A stretch of DNA of 64,000 bases from Fremontodendron californicum (taxonomy: Eukaryota; Streptophyta; Magnoliopsida; Malvales; Malvaceae): assembly GCA_030761205.1 (NCBI GenBank), contig JAULJL010000010.1, positions 13,611,241 to 13,675,240 on the forward strand. The letters are read 5' to 3'. This document shows, in pieces, positions 41,415 to 50,823 of this stretch. Every line of letters begins with the position of its first letter. Within the stretch, counting starts at the first letter, position 1. The translations under genes were made by a program, and so were the position numbers. The notes under the pieces were generated by a model. It was given only the letters and a program-made list of their open reading frames with translations, searched no databases and had not been told where the DNA came from.

Positions 41415-44291
41415 ATGCTTGTTTGGCGACGTGATTTTAGATCTCGTCGTTTAGTTAGATTTTATTGTGAAACTTTTTCAGGTAATCTTTCTAATACAAC
41501 TCCTACCATGGCTGACAATGAAAGTGTTCATGCTGAAGATGAGAACAGACAAGTACGCACCATGCGTGACTACTTGCAACCAACTCGAAGCTCATCACCC
41601 TCTTGTTTTATTTTTCCTCTCAATGCAAACAACTTTCGTTTCAAACCAGGTATGATAGCTTTGCTTCCAAATTTCCATGGGTTAGAATCGGAAAGTGCTT
41701 ACTCGTTTCTAAAAGACTTCGAAGATGTATGTGTCACCTTTAATGACCAACAATGTACAAATGAAATTGTCAAGCTAAAATTATTTCCTTTTTCTTTAAA
41801 AGATAAAGCAAAAATTTGGCTTCATAATTTAAAACCAAGGTCAATTGGCACATGGCAAGAATTACAAACTGAGTTTCTAAAGAAATTTTTCCCAGCACAT
41901 AAAACTACTGCTTTGAAAAGACAGATTCAAAATTTCAATCAAAATCAAAATGAAGCATTTTTTCAGTGCTGGGAGCGTTTTAAAGATTTGTTAAGTTCTT
42001 GTCCACATCATGGTTTTGAAAAATGGCGTCTTATTAGTTTCTTTTATGAAAGTTTAACTCCCGAAACTAAACAATTTGTTGAAACAATGTGTAACGGTGA
42101 GTTTCTAGAAAAAGAACCTGAAGAAGCCTTTGACTACCTAGACCATTTGGCAGATAACTCTCAAGCCTGGCACATAGATAATTCCTCTGAAAGTTTCAAT
42201 AGATCTAATCTTGTTTCTAACAGAGGAAAATATCATTTTAGTCAAGAAGATGAGATAAAAGCTAAAGTAGCTAATTTGGCTAGAAAGATTGAAGCCATGG
42301 AACTTAGAGAAGTAAAAGAAGTCAAAACGGTTAAAAATGAAGAAAGTTGTGGAATTTGTGAAATCATGGGACACCCCACTTCTGAATGTCCAAACATTCC
42401 CATTCTTAAAGAAGCGTTGCATGATCAAGTAAATTCCATAAACACATTTAAAAAGCCTTTTCCTTCTCCTTACTCTGAAACGTATAACCCTGAATGGAGA
42501 AATCATCCCAACTTCAGTTGGCGGAATAATAATCATGTTCAGGTACCACAATCTCAAAAGCCGGGCAACACTTTTTCCTATAAACCTTCACGTGTACAAA
42601 CCTTGGAAGAGACATTGCAAGCATTCATGCAAACACAAGCAAATGTGAATAACCGGACTTCACAGGACATCAATGAGATCAAAAACACCTTGTCCACATT
42701 GACAGCTTCATTACGCACTCAAGAAAAAGGTAAGTTTCCTGCTCAACCTCAGCCTAACCCTTCTACTCAATGTCTTGTTTCTTGCTCCAATGAAACTCAA
42801 CAGGAAAATGCCAGTTCTATCACAACTCTTCGAAGTGGAAAGGCAATTGACAAAAACATTCCATCAAAAGACCAAGATCCTCTTTCCCCTCCGAAAAGTA
42901 ATGGTAAGGATGATGGTAAGGATGAACTTCTTGAAAATTTGGACAAAGAAAAAGGTATGCATCCTGCTCCTTTTCCTCAAAGGTTGCAAACAATAAAGAA
43001 TTTGAATCAAAATGCAGAAATTTATGAACTTTTCAAACAAGTTAAGATTAACATTCCTTTATTGGATGCAATCAAACAAGTTCCATCTTATGCTAAATTT
43101 TTGAAGGACATGTGCACAGTTAAAAGGAAACATAATGTACAAAAGAAAGCATTTTTGACGGAAAGTGTGAGCTCAATCATTCAGCACCTTACTCCACCAA
43201 AATTCAAAGATCCTGGATGTCCAACAATCTCATGCATCATTGGAAACACTAGAATAGAACGTGCATTGCTTGATCTTGGTGCTAGTGTTAATCTTTTGCC
43301 TTTTTCTGTTTATCAACAGTTAGGTTTAGGTGAACTCAAGGAAACACCTGTTACACTTCAACTAGCTGATCGTTCTGTAAAAATTCCTCGAGGGATAGTT
43401 GAAGATGTTTTGGTTCAAATTGATAATTTTTACTTCCCTGTTGATTTTATTGTTTTGGACACACATCCTGTTTCAAATCCAAATGTTCAAATTCCTGTTA
43501 TATTAGGCCGTCCATTTCTTGCAACTTCTAATGCTCTGATAAATTGCAGGAATGGTATGTTGAACATTTCTTTTGGAAATATGACTTTAGAATTAAATGT
43601 GTTCAACACTTGCAAGCAACCTGGTGATGATTCAGAAGTACATGAAGTGGATTTCATTGAAGAACTTGTTCATGAACATCTCACCACTACCACATTCCAT
43701 GATCCTTTAGAAGCTTATTTAATTGAATATGAGTTTGATAATGCTTCAGAAATTTCACACACTGATTCTTTGTTAAAATCTTTTCAGGTTAAGCATTGTT
43801 GGAAACAAAAGTTTGAGGAACTTCCATCACTCACAAATGTCACTGTACCATCAACTATTGAACCACCCAAGCTGGATTTAAAACCATTGCCATCCGAGCT
43901 AAAATATTCCTTTTTGGGTGAGAATGAAACTTTTCCAGTCATAAATGAACTTGAGGAACTCAGAAATGATGCATATGAGAATTCTAAAATTCATAAAGAA
44001 AGAACTAAAGCCTTTCATGACAAGTTAATTTCAAGAAAAACATTTAATGTTGGGCAAAAAGTTCTACTTTATAATTCTAGACTTCACATATTTCTTGGTA
44101 AGTTGAGATCAAGATGGACTGGCCCATTTGTGGTTAAGCATGTGTATCATTATGGAGCAGTTGACATTGAGAATCCTCAAAATGGTAACGTATTCAAGGT
44201 AAATGGACAAAGACTCAAACTCTTTTTGGAAAATCATGTTACTCAAGAAGAGGTTGTTTTTCTTTCTGATCCTTGTTTTGAAAATAACTAG
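41415..44291 (+). CDS. gag-pro: Element B Gag-protease fused to the integrase tail, in frame
   Basis: 958-aa open frame. The Gag core, CCHC knuckle and DLGA protease are as in A with scattered substitutions. After ..GENETFPVI the sequence jumps to NELEELRND, the far end of A's integrase, because 828 codons are missing. All of RT, RNase H and the HHCC and catalytic parts of integrase are gone. The junction shares one base between its two ends and preserves frame, so the polyprotein ends with the same C-terminal segment (RWTGPFVVKHV) and stop as A. It could still make particles and protease but not cDNA. A better-context start is the ACCATGGCTGAC ATG 93 bases downstream of 41415. Confidence 0.88.
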   Translation: MLVWRRDFRSRRLVRFYCETFSGNLSNTTPTMADNESVHAEDENRQVRTMRDYLQPTRSSSPSCFIFPLNANNFRFKPGMIALLPNFHGLESESAYSFLKDFEDVCVTFNDQQCTNEIVKLKLFPFSLKDKAKIWLHNLKPRSIGTWQELQTEFLKKFFPAHKTTALKRQIQNFNQNQNEAFFQCWERFKDLLSSCPHHGFEKWRLISFFYESLTPETKQFVETMCNGEFLEKEPEEAFDYLDHLADNSQAWHIDNSSESFNRSNLVSNRGKYHFSQEDEIKAKVANLARKIEAMELREVKEVKTVKNEESCGICEIMGHPTSECPNIPILKEALHDQVNSINTFKKPFPSPYSETYNPEWRNHPNFSWRNNNHVQVPQSQKPGNTFSYKPSRVQTLEETLQAFMQTQANVNNRTSQDINEIKNTLSTLTASLRTQEKGKFPAQPQPNPSTQCLVSCSNETQQENASSITTLRSGKAIDKNIPSKDQDPLSPPKSNGKDDGKDELLENLDKEKGMHPAPFPQRLQTIKNLNQNAEIYELFKQVKINIPLLDAIKQVPSYAKFLKDMCTVKRKHNVQKKAFLTESVSSIIQHLTPPKFKDPGCPTISCIIGNTRIERALLDLGASVNLLPFSVYQQLGLGELKETPVTLQLADRSVKIPRGIVEDVLVQIDNFYFPVDFIVLDTHPVSNPNVQIPVILGRPFLATSNALINCRNGMLNISFGNMTLELNVFNTCKQPGDDSEVHEVDFIEELVHEHLTTTTFHDPLEAYLIEYEFDNASEISHTDSLLKSFQVKHCWKQKFEELPSLTNVTVPSTIEPPKLDLKPLPSELKYSFLGENETFPVINELEELRNDAYENSKIHKERTKAFHDKLISRKTFNVGQKVLLYNSRLHIFLGKLRSRWTGPFVVKHVYHYGAVDIENPQNGNVFKVNGQRLKLFLENHVTQEEVVFLSDPCFENN

Positions 44292-44440
44292 ATGTAAATA
44301 TAATTTTTTTTTTAACCCCGGTTAAATGGCGGATAACGGTACTCCGTGATTATTTAAGTCGGTTCCATCAGCTACCCACAAAACTGATATTGTATATAAA
44401 TTTCTCTTTCATTTTTTTTTATTTCATTTTTTTTTTCAGG
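44292..44440 (+). promoter_or_regulatory. Acceptor-like tract before B ORF2
   Basis: Copy of A 31023-31174, with a shorter pyrimidine run and ending TTTTTCAGG directly before ATG 44441. Confidence 0.45.
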
Positions 44441-44977
44441 ATGGATGATATTCTCAAAAGATTGCAGAAACGATTTCCTCCTTTTCCTCGGAATATTTTA
44501 CTGAAGCTTTACCAAGTTCGATTAGAAAGATTAAGAATGCTTATGAACAAAGGGATTCCTGAAGACATACGTTGGATAATTGAAGCCAAGGTACGTGAAG
44601 ATGAATATCTTCCTGTTTTGCATTTACCAGGTACAGGTAGAAGCACTTATGCAAAGAAGCGACGAGCAAAGCGCATGAGTTCAAATTGCCACAAGTGTGC
44701 ACGATGGACGTGAAACGGTAAATGTCGTTCTATTGGGATTCCGTCCTCTAATCGAGATGATAAAATTGAATTCATTAAGGATGGACTGAGTAAGGAGAAT
44801 TTGGGTAATATCCAACTTTCTCTTGAGACGCATCCTAGTGGAGATGTACAAAGAGAAATTCTTGATTTATGGTCGCAATTCCAAAGGGAATGGCAACATC
44901 TTGGGAATCTGATGATAAAAGACCCTGTTTGCCAGCTTGTAAGAAAACTGGATGGGAAGCATATCCTCGACTCATAG
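44441..44977 (+). pseudogene. Broken copy of the basic cysteine-rich ORF2
   Basis: Same length and nearly the same sequence as A 31175-31711, but codon 91 is TGA (44711-44713) instead of TGT. The frame therefore stops at the third of the four cysteines, giving a 90-aa product that keeps the basic patch and only half the Cys cluster. The rest remains readable to TAG 44975-44977. Whether the short form does anything is unknown. Confidence 0.75.
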
Positions 44978-46221
44978 AAGGCGTTTAAGCCGTTTCTGGA
45001 CGTAAAACCAGAGGAAGATGTGAGCCACAATCACAACTACAATAAATGACTTCTCAGCTTTTGGTTTGATTTGCAATAATTTCATTTCGGTTTAATTTAC
45101 GTGTTGTTCGATTTGTGTAATTATTCTCGTATTTTTTGCATTGGTCTTTTACGGTTGATTTTTCTTCTCTTTTTGATTTTCTTCCTGAAATCACGCAAAA
45201 ATGTTTTGTTAGGTTAACATTTTCTTCTGACAGGTCAAATACACTTTCGGCGACATTATCTAACATTTTGTTTGTTGTGTCTCAGTTATAATAAGTGGTT
45301 AGCAACCTCTGCAGGTAATATCTCCTAAATTCTACCTTTAAAATTTGACATTGGGGACAATGTCATATTTTAGTAGGGGGTAAGGGACATATTTTGCTTA
45401 AAAAAAAAAAAAAATTTGTTGTGTTTTAAGACATTTAGAAGTATTCATTCTGAACAAGGTCTGAGTAAGGGAGACTTGAGACATACCTTGTCAGTTTGAT
45501 TTAATCTTCTTCTTCAAAAAAAAACAAAAAAAAAAAAAAAAAAAAAAAAAAAAGCATGTTTAGACTTAGTGTGTTTTTTTTTTAGTTACTTTCAATACAA
45601 TGATGAGATATGAATTGCATAAGTCTAAAACAGATTTATTAGTGAGAAGATTTTCATGAGAATTGAGCTTGATGTCAACCTTTTTTATGAGCCAATGTTA
45701 ATATGATATGTTGATTGAGAAAGAAGCATGTTTAGACTTAATCTGACTTGTATAATCATCCTTGTGAGTTTTTGAGCCTATAATGATTGATGCATTATAC
45801 AAATCAATCTAATTTCTTTCTTGAGTGCTCTTATGATTACATGATTCTCTAGAACTTGCTTTAAACCGTTTGAGACTATATTGATACATGTGACAACATG
45901 AATATGATAGAGGCATTAGGATTATAACCAGAGCCAAACAGCCATCCATTATTAATGTTCTACGAGAACATCCCCACTAGTGAGCCAATTTGAGCCTACA
46001 TTAAATATGATGTTTTATTGGTAACCACAACTTACACCTAGCCTAAATATGCTTATATCCTTACCCTTGTTCTAAAGATGAATTTTATATTTTGAGACAT
46101 ATTGCAAAAAAACAAGGGATATTTTTATTTGAAAATTTGGGTTAGAAACAAAAGATAAGTGTGGGGGAAGAAAAGAAAAAGTCAAGAGAAAAAGAAAGGG
46201 ATCATTGTCAAATACATTCCC

Positions 46222-46261
<40 letters not shown>

Positions 46262-47048
46262 CTCTTGAACTTCTAGAAAAAGATGTTACAAAGTTGGTTA
46301 GAATGATGCAAAGGCTCAACATGAATATTTGGCCTATGTTATTATGTGCTTTATAAGAGTTTTGAGAAGTTTTATTTGTATGATCTTATTATGTCTCTAA
46401 AATCTATGAACTCTTTGGAACCTTTGTGATATCTTTATCCTTTTGTTCTTTAACCACATTATAACCCTTTGGCCCCATTACAACCTTGAATAAAGACCTC
46501 TTGATTTATGAAGTTGTATGATCTAAATAGTGGAGAATAGGTGGACAAGCAAGCATATGGTAGAAGTGTTTTCATGAGATTGATTGAGTGTAAACACTTT
46601 ACCACTACTTTAAAGAGTGAAAATCAAGAGAGTATCCCATGTGAGAAGTTGAGATTAAGTTTGAATATACACTATTTTGATTGAAATATGTTATGTTATT
46701 ATTGGCTTAACTCAAACTATTTACATTCAAGCAAGATTTTTTGTGAATTTCTTTAAGCTATTGATTAGTTTTTAAGACTTGTCCAATGATTATCTCTAAT
46801 TTATATTGGAAGGATTAGTTATAATTATTATTTTTAGTTTTTCTTATGTCTTCAATGTTTGTGGGTATCGTCCTAGTAAACCCTCACGAGACTAAACTCG
46901 TCCACTAGGGACACCTAGGGGTTTAAAGGCTTGTGTCACATGCTAAGTGCCACCGTGATTTCCTACGAAAATGGATTAGATTAGATTTTCTTATTTTATT
47001 TTTATTGAGTCGTTGCTAGGGACTAGCAACAATCTAAGTATGGGGGTG
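44978..47048 (+). other. Element B 3' noncoding region, LOG absent
   Basis: Collinear with A 31712-34529 except that GACATTAT (45252-45259) passes straight into CTAACATTTTG, with no LOG. Keeps the GGGA hairpin (45346-45365), A-runs (45516-45553, 46226-46257), the purine tract near 46160 and a GGGGG polypurine tract just before 47049. Confidence 0.8.
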
Positions 47049-48549
47049 TGATAACTCGTATAATTATATAGTTTTTAGTTATGTTTTATTATTGTTTTGT
47101 GTCAAATACGAGTTATTATTGTTTAGTCTAATTGTGTTTATGATCTTTTATATTTTTATGTAATTTGGTGTTTTTCACAAGTTTCTTTGAGTGATTTCAG
47201 ATTACTAGAATTAAGGGCAAATCCAGTTCAGTTCCAGTTCCGACACCTTTTGCCATATCAGCTATATCTCGAGTTTCACTGAAGCAATAAGTCTGAACTT
47301 TGTATCCCTGCAAAGCTAAGAGGCATATCTATCTTTTTCATGTTTTACACTTCTTGAAACGGAGTCGTTTTCCCTAGCGAAATCGACCATCAAGTTGGCT
47401 GATGTGCAATGACGTCTGTTCTGCACCGTTTTGGTATTTTGACCATATCTTCCGATCCACGTGCGCAAATGATCTGATTCCAACGGATATGGATCCGTAA
47501 CTGATAGGGGTATATTTTTCTAGAAGACCATTTTATCAGATCGAGCCTCCAACATTGACAAAATCGACCATCAAGCTGGCTGATCAGAATTGTCATACAA
47601 TATGACGAAAATTGTTAGAAAAATGCACCCACCTATTATACCTACCTTTGAAATTTGTAAAGCTTGTCTCTTGTCATTTAGCCCTCCAAAATGTGTATAA
47701 ATAGAGGGCCTTGGATGAGTATTGGGATACATTATACATTGGTAGGATATTAGCCTTTGTAGTAAAATTCTCTAAGTTTTCTTCTTCTTTCCTTTCTCTA
47801 GTTTTCTTTTTTTATTTACTTATGCTTCTTACATTTCTTTTCATTTTATTCATATCTAGTATGTGTTGCTAATCATATTGTTGAGGTGATGAGGTGAAGC
47901 TCTTGGTAAATGCTAAGGTTAGTCTCTTAAACATGAGCTAAAATGAATCATCATTTATAAACACTAGTATAGATAATATTTTCTTTTGGTTTAAAATCAT
48001 ACTTGCAAAGTAGAGATCTTGATTCATTATTGACAATGAAAATGGCACAGTAAATGCTTGGTTTCATAACCTTGATTTGTTGTAGACATATACCTTGGCA
48101 TAAGGAATGCTTGGACTCTTTTTGTGAGTTTTGAGGACACCAAATGAACATAATATCATATGCTATGGACGTTGGACAATTTGGACTGAATTGCTAAACC
48201 TTCCGGTTGGAACCTCCCTTATGTGTGGATTTCAATTGTGTAATAAAACAAGATTAATCTTAGCATAACACCAAGAGTGGATTCTCTAACCTCAACATCT
48301 TTTCTTATTGTTTTTTTTTATATCTTGTTTAATTGCTTTTATGTTATTTTGTTTATTTTGTTCTCTAATATCTTGTTTACTTTCTTTGTTATTGATTCCC
48401 TAATATCTTGTTTATTTTCTTTTTCTTATATATTTATAAACTTATACTTACTAATACGCTTCCCTGTGGTTCGACCTCGGACACCCGAGAATTTATTACT
48501 TGAACATAACCTGCACTTGGGTTTACAACTCTTAATTGAGTTACCATCA
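47049..48549 (+). repeat. Element B 3' LTR, 1501 bp
   Basis: Matches 39702-41202 apart from one noticed substitution (48063 T). TATAAATA at 47696-47703. Ends GAGTTACCATCA, then ATAAC. Confidence 0.94.
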
Positions 48550-48554
48550 ATAAC
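48550..48554. repeat. Target-site duplication ATAAC, right of element B
   Basis: Second copy of 39697-39701. Confidence 0.93.
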
Positions 48555-49070
48555 TTTTGTCATACATTTTTGTGATGCATTTTGATTGTTATTAAATTGA
48601 ATAATGATTAGTAAACATAAAAAATCTTTAAACAAAAGGATTTTAGAGTATTTCTAAGAAGTACATTTTAATTTTAGAAGAGGTTTGGAAACCACTAAAA
48701 TTTGAAAACACAACAACGCATCATGATGGAAAATTCACCAAGTAGAGGTAAACAGCGATTGTGTTGAAAACTCTGTTATGGAGTAAAAAAATTTGTGGAT
48801 TTCAGAGAAGTCATAAACTGACACTTTTTATCTTGATTGAAAGGTCCTCAAGTGGGGCATTAGTGAAAAGTTGAGGATTTCATCATAAAGTCAGACAGTC
48901 TGTGAACCTCAAAGAAACCATCGATTAGAAATCATGACACAATTATTTAATTACCTTCATCCTTAGGGAACATACATCCTACAAGAATTTGCAAAGCATG
49001 TCATTTTCATCCTTCTATTTGGCTAACATTACAGGAATCATGGAAATTTTGCTCTCCTAAATCAAACTCG
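48555..49070 (+). other. E1 3'UTR, third part, unique segment
   Basis: Noncoding; aligned with E2 about 57620-58130 (GATGCATTTTGATTGTTATTAAATTGAATAATG-like start, AGAGGTTTGGAAACCACTAAAATTTG). Nothing coding seen. Confidence 0.75.
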
Positions 49071-49745
49071 TTCTAGTCGAGCCCCGAGACCACCGTCGAG
49101 GTATTTCCTTTTTGTTTTTAAGTTGAACTCATTATGCTTCTCAAATGAGTCGAGCCCTGAGACCATCATCGAGGTATTTCCCTTTTGTTTTTAAAATCAA
49201 ACTTGTTTTCCAAATGAGTCAAGCCCCGAGACCACCGTTGAGGTATTTCACTTTTGCTTTTAAATCGAACTCGTTCTGCTTCTCAAATGACTGGATCCCC
49301 GAGACCACAGTCAAGGTATTTCCCTTTTGTTTTTTAAAATTGAACTTGTTTTCCAAATGAGTTGAGCCCCGAGACCACCGTCGAGGTATTTCCCTTTTGT
49401 TTTTAAATCGAACTTGTTTTTCAAATGAGTCGAGCCTCGAGACCACCGTCAAGGTATTTTATTTTATTTTTTAAATTGAACTTGTTTTCCAAATGAGTCA
49501 AGCCCCGAGACCACCGTTGAGGTATATTCCTTTTGTTTTTGAATCAGATTTATTTTCCAAATGAGTTAAACCCAGGATCATTGTTAAAGCATTCCTTTTG
49601 TTTTAAATCGAACTCGTTCTGCTTCTCAAATGAGTCGAGCCCCGAGACCATCGTCAAGGTATTTTGTTTTAAAATCGAACTCGTTCTGCTTCTCAAATGA
49701 GTCGAGCCCTGAGACCACAGTCGAGGTACTTTCTTTTATTTTTAA
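49071..49745. repeat. E1 3'UTR minisatellite R1, about 70-bp unit
   Basis: About ten degenerate copies of GTCGAGCCCCGAGACCACCG-TCGAGG followed by a T-rich spacer with TTTTAAATCGAACT and CTTCTCAAATGA. Units begin near 49077, 49149, 49218, 49290, 49361, 49429, 49497, 49567, 49634 and 49702. The same family is in E2 (58150-58680). The short open frames over it are repeat translations. Confidence 0.93.
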
Positions 49746-49774
49746 ATTGAACTTGCCGAACCCAGAATTTTACA

Positions 49775-50090
49775 ATTTTAAAATGAACAAGTCTTTGGTG
49801 GTGATAGCCAAAGCCTCTGGTGGAGATATCCAGGGTTTTACAGTTTTAAAAGTGAACAAGCCTTTGGTGGTGATAGCCAAAGCCTTTGGTGGAGATATCC
49901 AGAATTTTACATTTTTAAAAAGAACAAGTCTTTGGTGGTGATAGCCAAAGCCTCTGGTGGAGATATCCAGGGTTTTACAATTTTAAAAGTGAACAAGCCT
50001 TTGGTGGTGATAGCCAAAGCCTTTGGTGGAGATATCCAGGGTTTTACAATTTTAAATCTTTGATGGTGATAGCCAAAGCCTCTGAAAGAC
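49775..50090. repeat. E1 3'UTR minisatellite R2, about 70-bp unit
   Basis: Four full and one partial copy of TTTGGTGGTGATAGCCAAAG-containing units (near 49793, 49864, 49930, 50001, 50057), each with GGAGATATCCAG and TTTTACA. Not present in E2, so it expanded in E1 or was lost from E2. Confidence 0.92.
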
Positions 50091-50094
50091 ACCA

Positions 50095-50480
50095 TTTTTA
50101 AAGTCGTCTCCGAGCACAATTTTCCAAAGTCATGGATAAGACCTCTGGGCACCATTTTTAAAGTCGCCTCCGAGCAGAATTTTCCATAGTCATGGATAAG
50201 ACCTCCGAGCACCATTTTTAAAGTTGCCTCCGAGCACACTTTTCTAAAAGCATAGATAAGACCTCTGGGCACCATTTTAAAGTCGTCTCTGGGCACCATT
50301 TTTAAAGTCACCTCTAAGCACAATTTTCCAAAATCATGGATAAGATCTCCAGGAACCATTTTTAAGCTCTCCGGGCACAATTTTCCAGATCACGGATAAG
50401 ACCTCCGGGCACCATTTTTAAGACCTCCGGGCATAATTATTCAAAATAAGGGATAAGACCTCCGAGCGCCATATTCAAAA
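50095..50480. repeat. E1 3'UTR minisatellite R3, about 60-bp unit
   Basis: About six copies built on GATAAGACCTC(C/T)GGGCACCA and GTCGCCTCCGAGCACAATTTTCC. It is the reverse complement family of the D array (6720-7990). The 157-aa minus-strand frame at 49907-50380 is only the repeat translated. Confidence 0.9.
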
Positions 50481-50823
50481 ATTACCCCTGGTTTCACTCT
50501 GGTCTTTTTCGACTTTTGGGTTCGCCCAAGTCATCACCTTGAAAATTATCTATGGTTTCGCCTATATAACTTTTCGACTATTGGTTCAGCCCAAGTCATC
50601 ACTTTGCAAATCGAACTCGTTTCCTTAAGACGGGTTGAGCCTTGATTAGTCAAGGAACTCAAGTTAAGGACAAAATCTTATATATGCAACTTTTTCAAAA
50701 AAAATGAAAAAATGAAAACTCTCTTTCCTTTTCTTCACATGTGATTTCACTAACCGAACAAAATTAGTATTTGTTTATCTTTACTTGATTCCTGATTCTC
50801 AGCAATAGCCAAAGAGAGGCAGC
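50481..50823 (+). other. E1 3'UTR end and polypurine tract
   Basis: Noncoding; ends with CTCAGCAATAGCC and the polypurine tract AAAGAGAGGCAGC (50811-50823) next to the LTR start TGTAGACACTTAATTTT. Same order as in D and E2. Confidence 0.85.

Larger units (their letters stand above)
39702..48549 (+). mobile_element. Element B: deleted Athila-like element, close kin of A
   Basis: 8,848-bp element of the same family as A, with 1501-bp LTRs and an ATAAC duplication, inserted in the E1 3'UTR. Relative to A it lacks 2,484 bp of pol (A 28192-30675, exactly 828 codons) and the 739-bp LOG segment (A 32002-32740). Primer site, leader, gag-protease, ORF2 region, 3' noncoding region and polypurine tract remain. 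One LTR mismatch was noticed (40716 G versus 48063 T). It is a non-autonomous derivative that would depend on A-like enzymes. Confidence 0.94.

Noticed and set aside
49907..50380. 157-aa minus-strand frame as a repeat protein
   Set aside because: Direct translation of minisatellites R2 and R3; no start context, no known domain.
49071..50480. CRISPR-like appearance of regularly spaced repeats
   Set aside because: Repeats are degenerate and spacers are themselves repeated; these are minisatellites in a retrotransposon 3'UTR of a plant genome.
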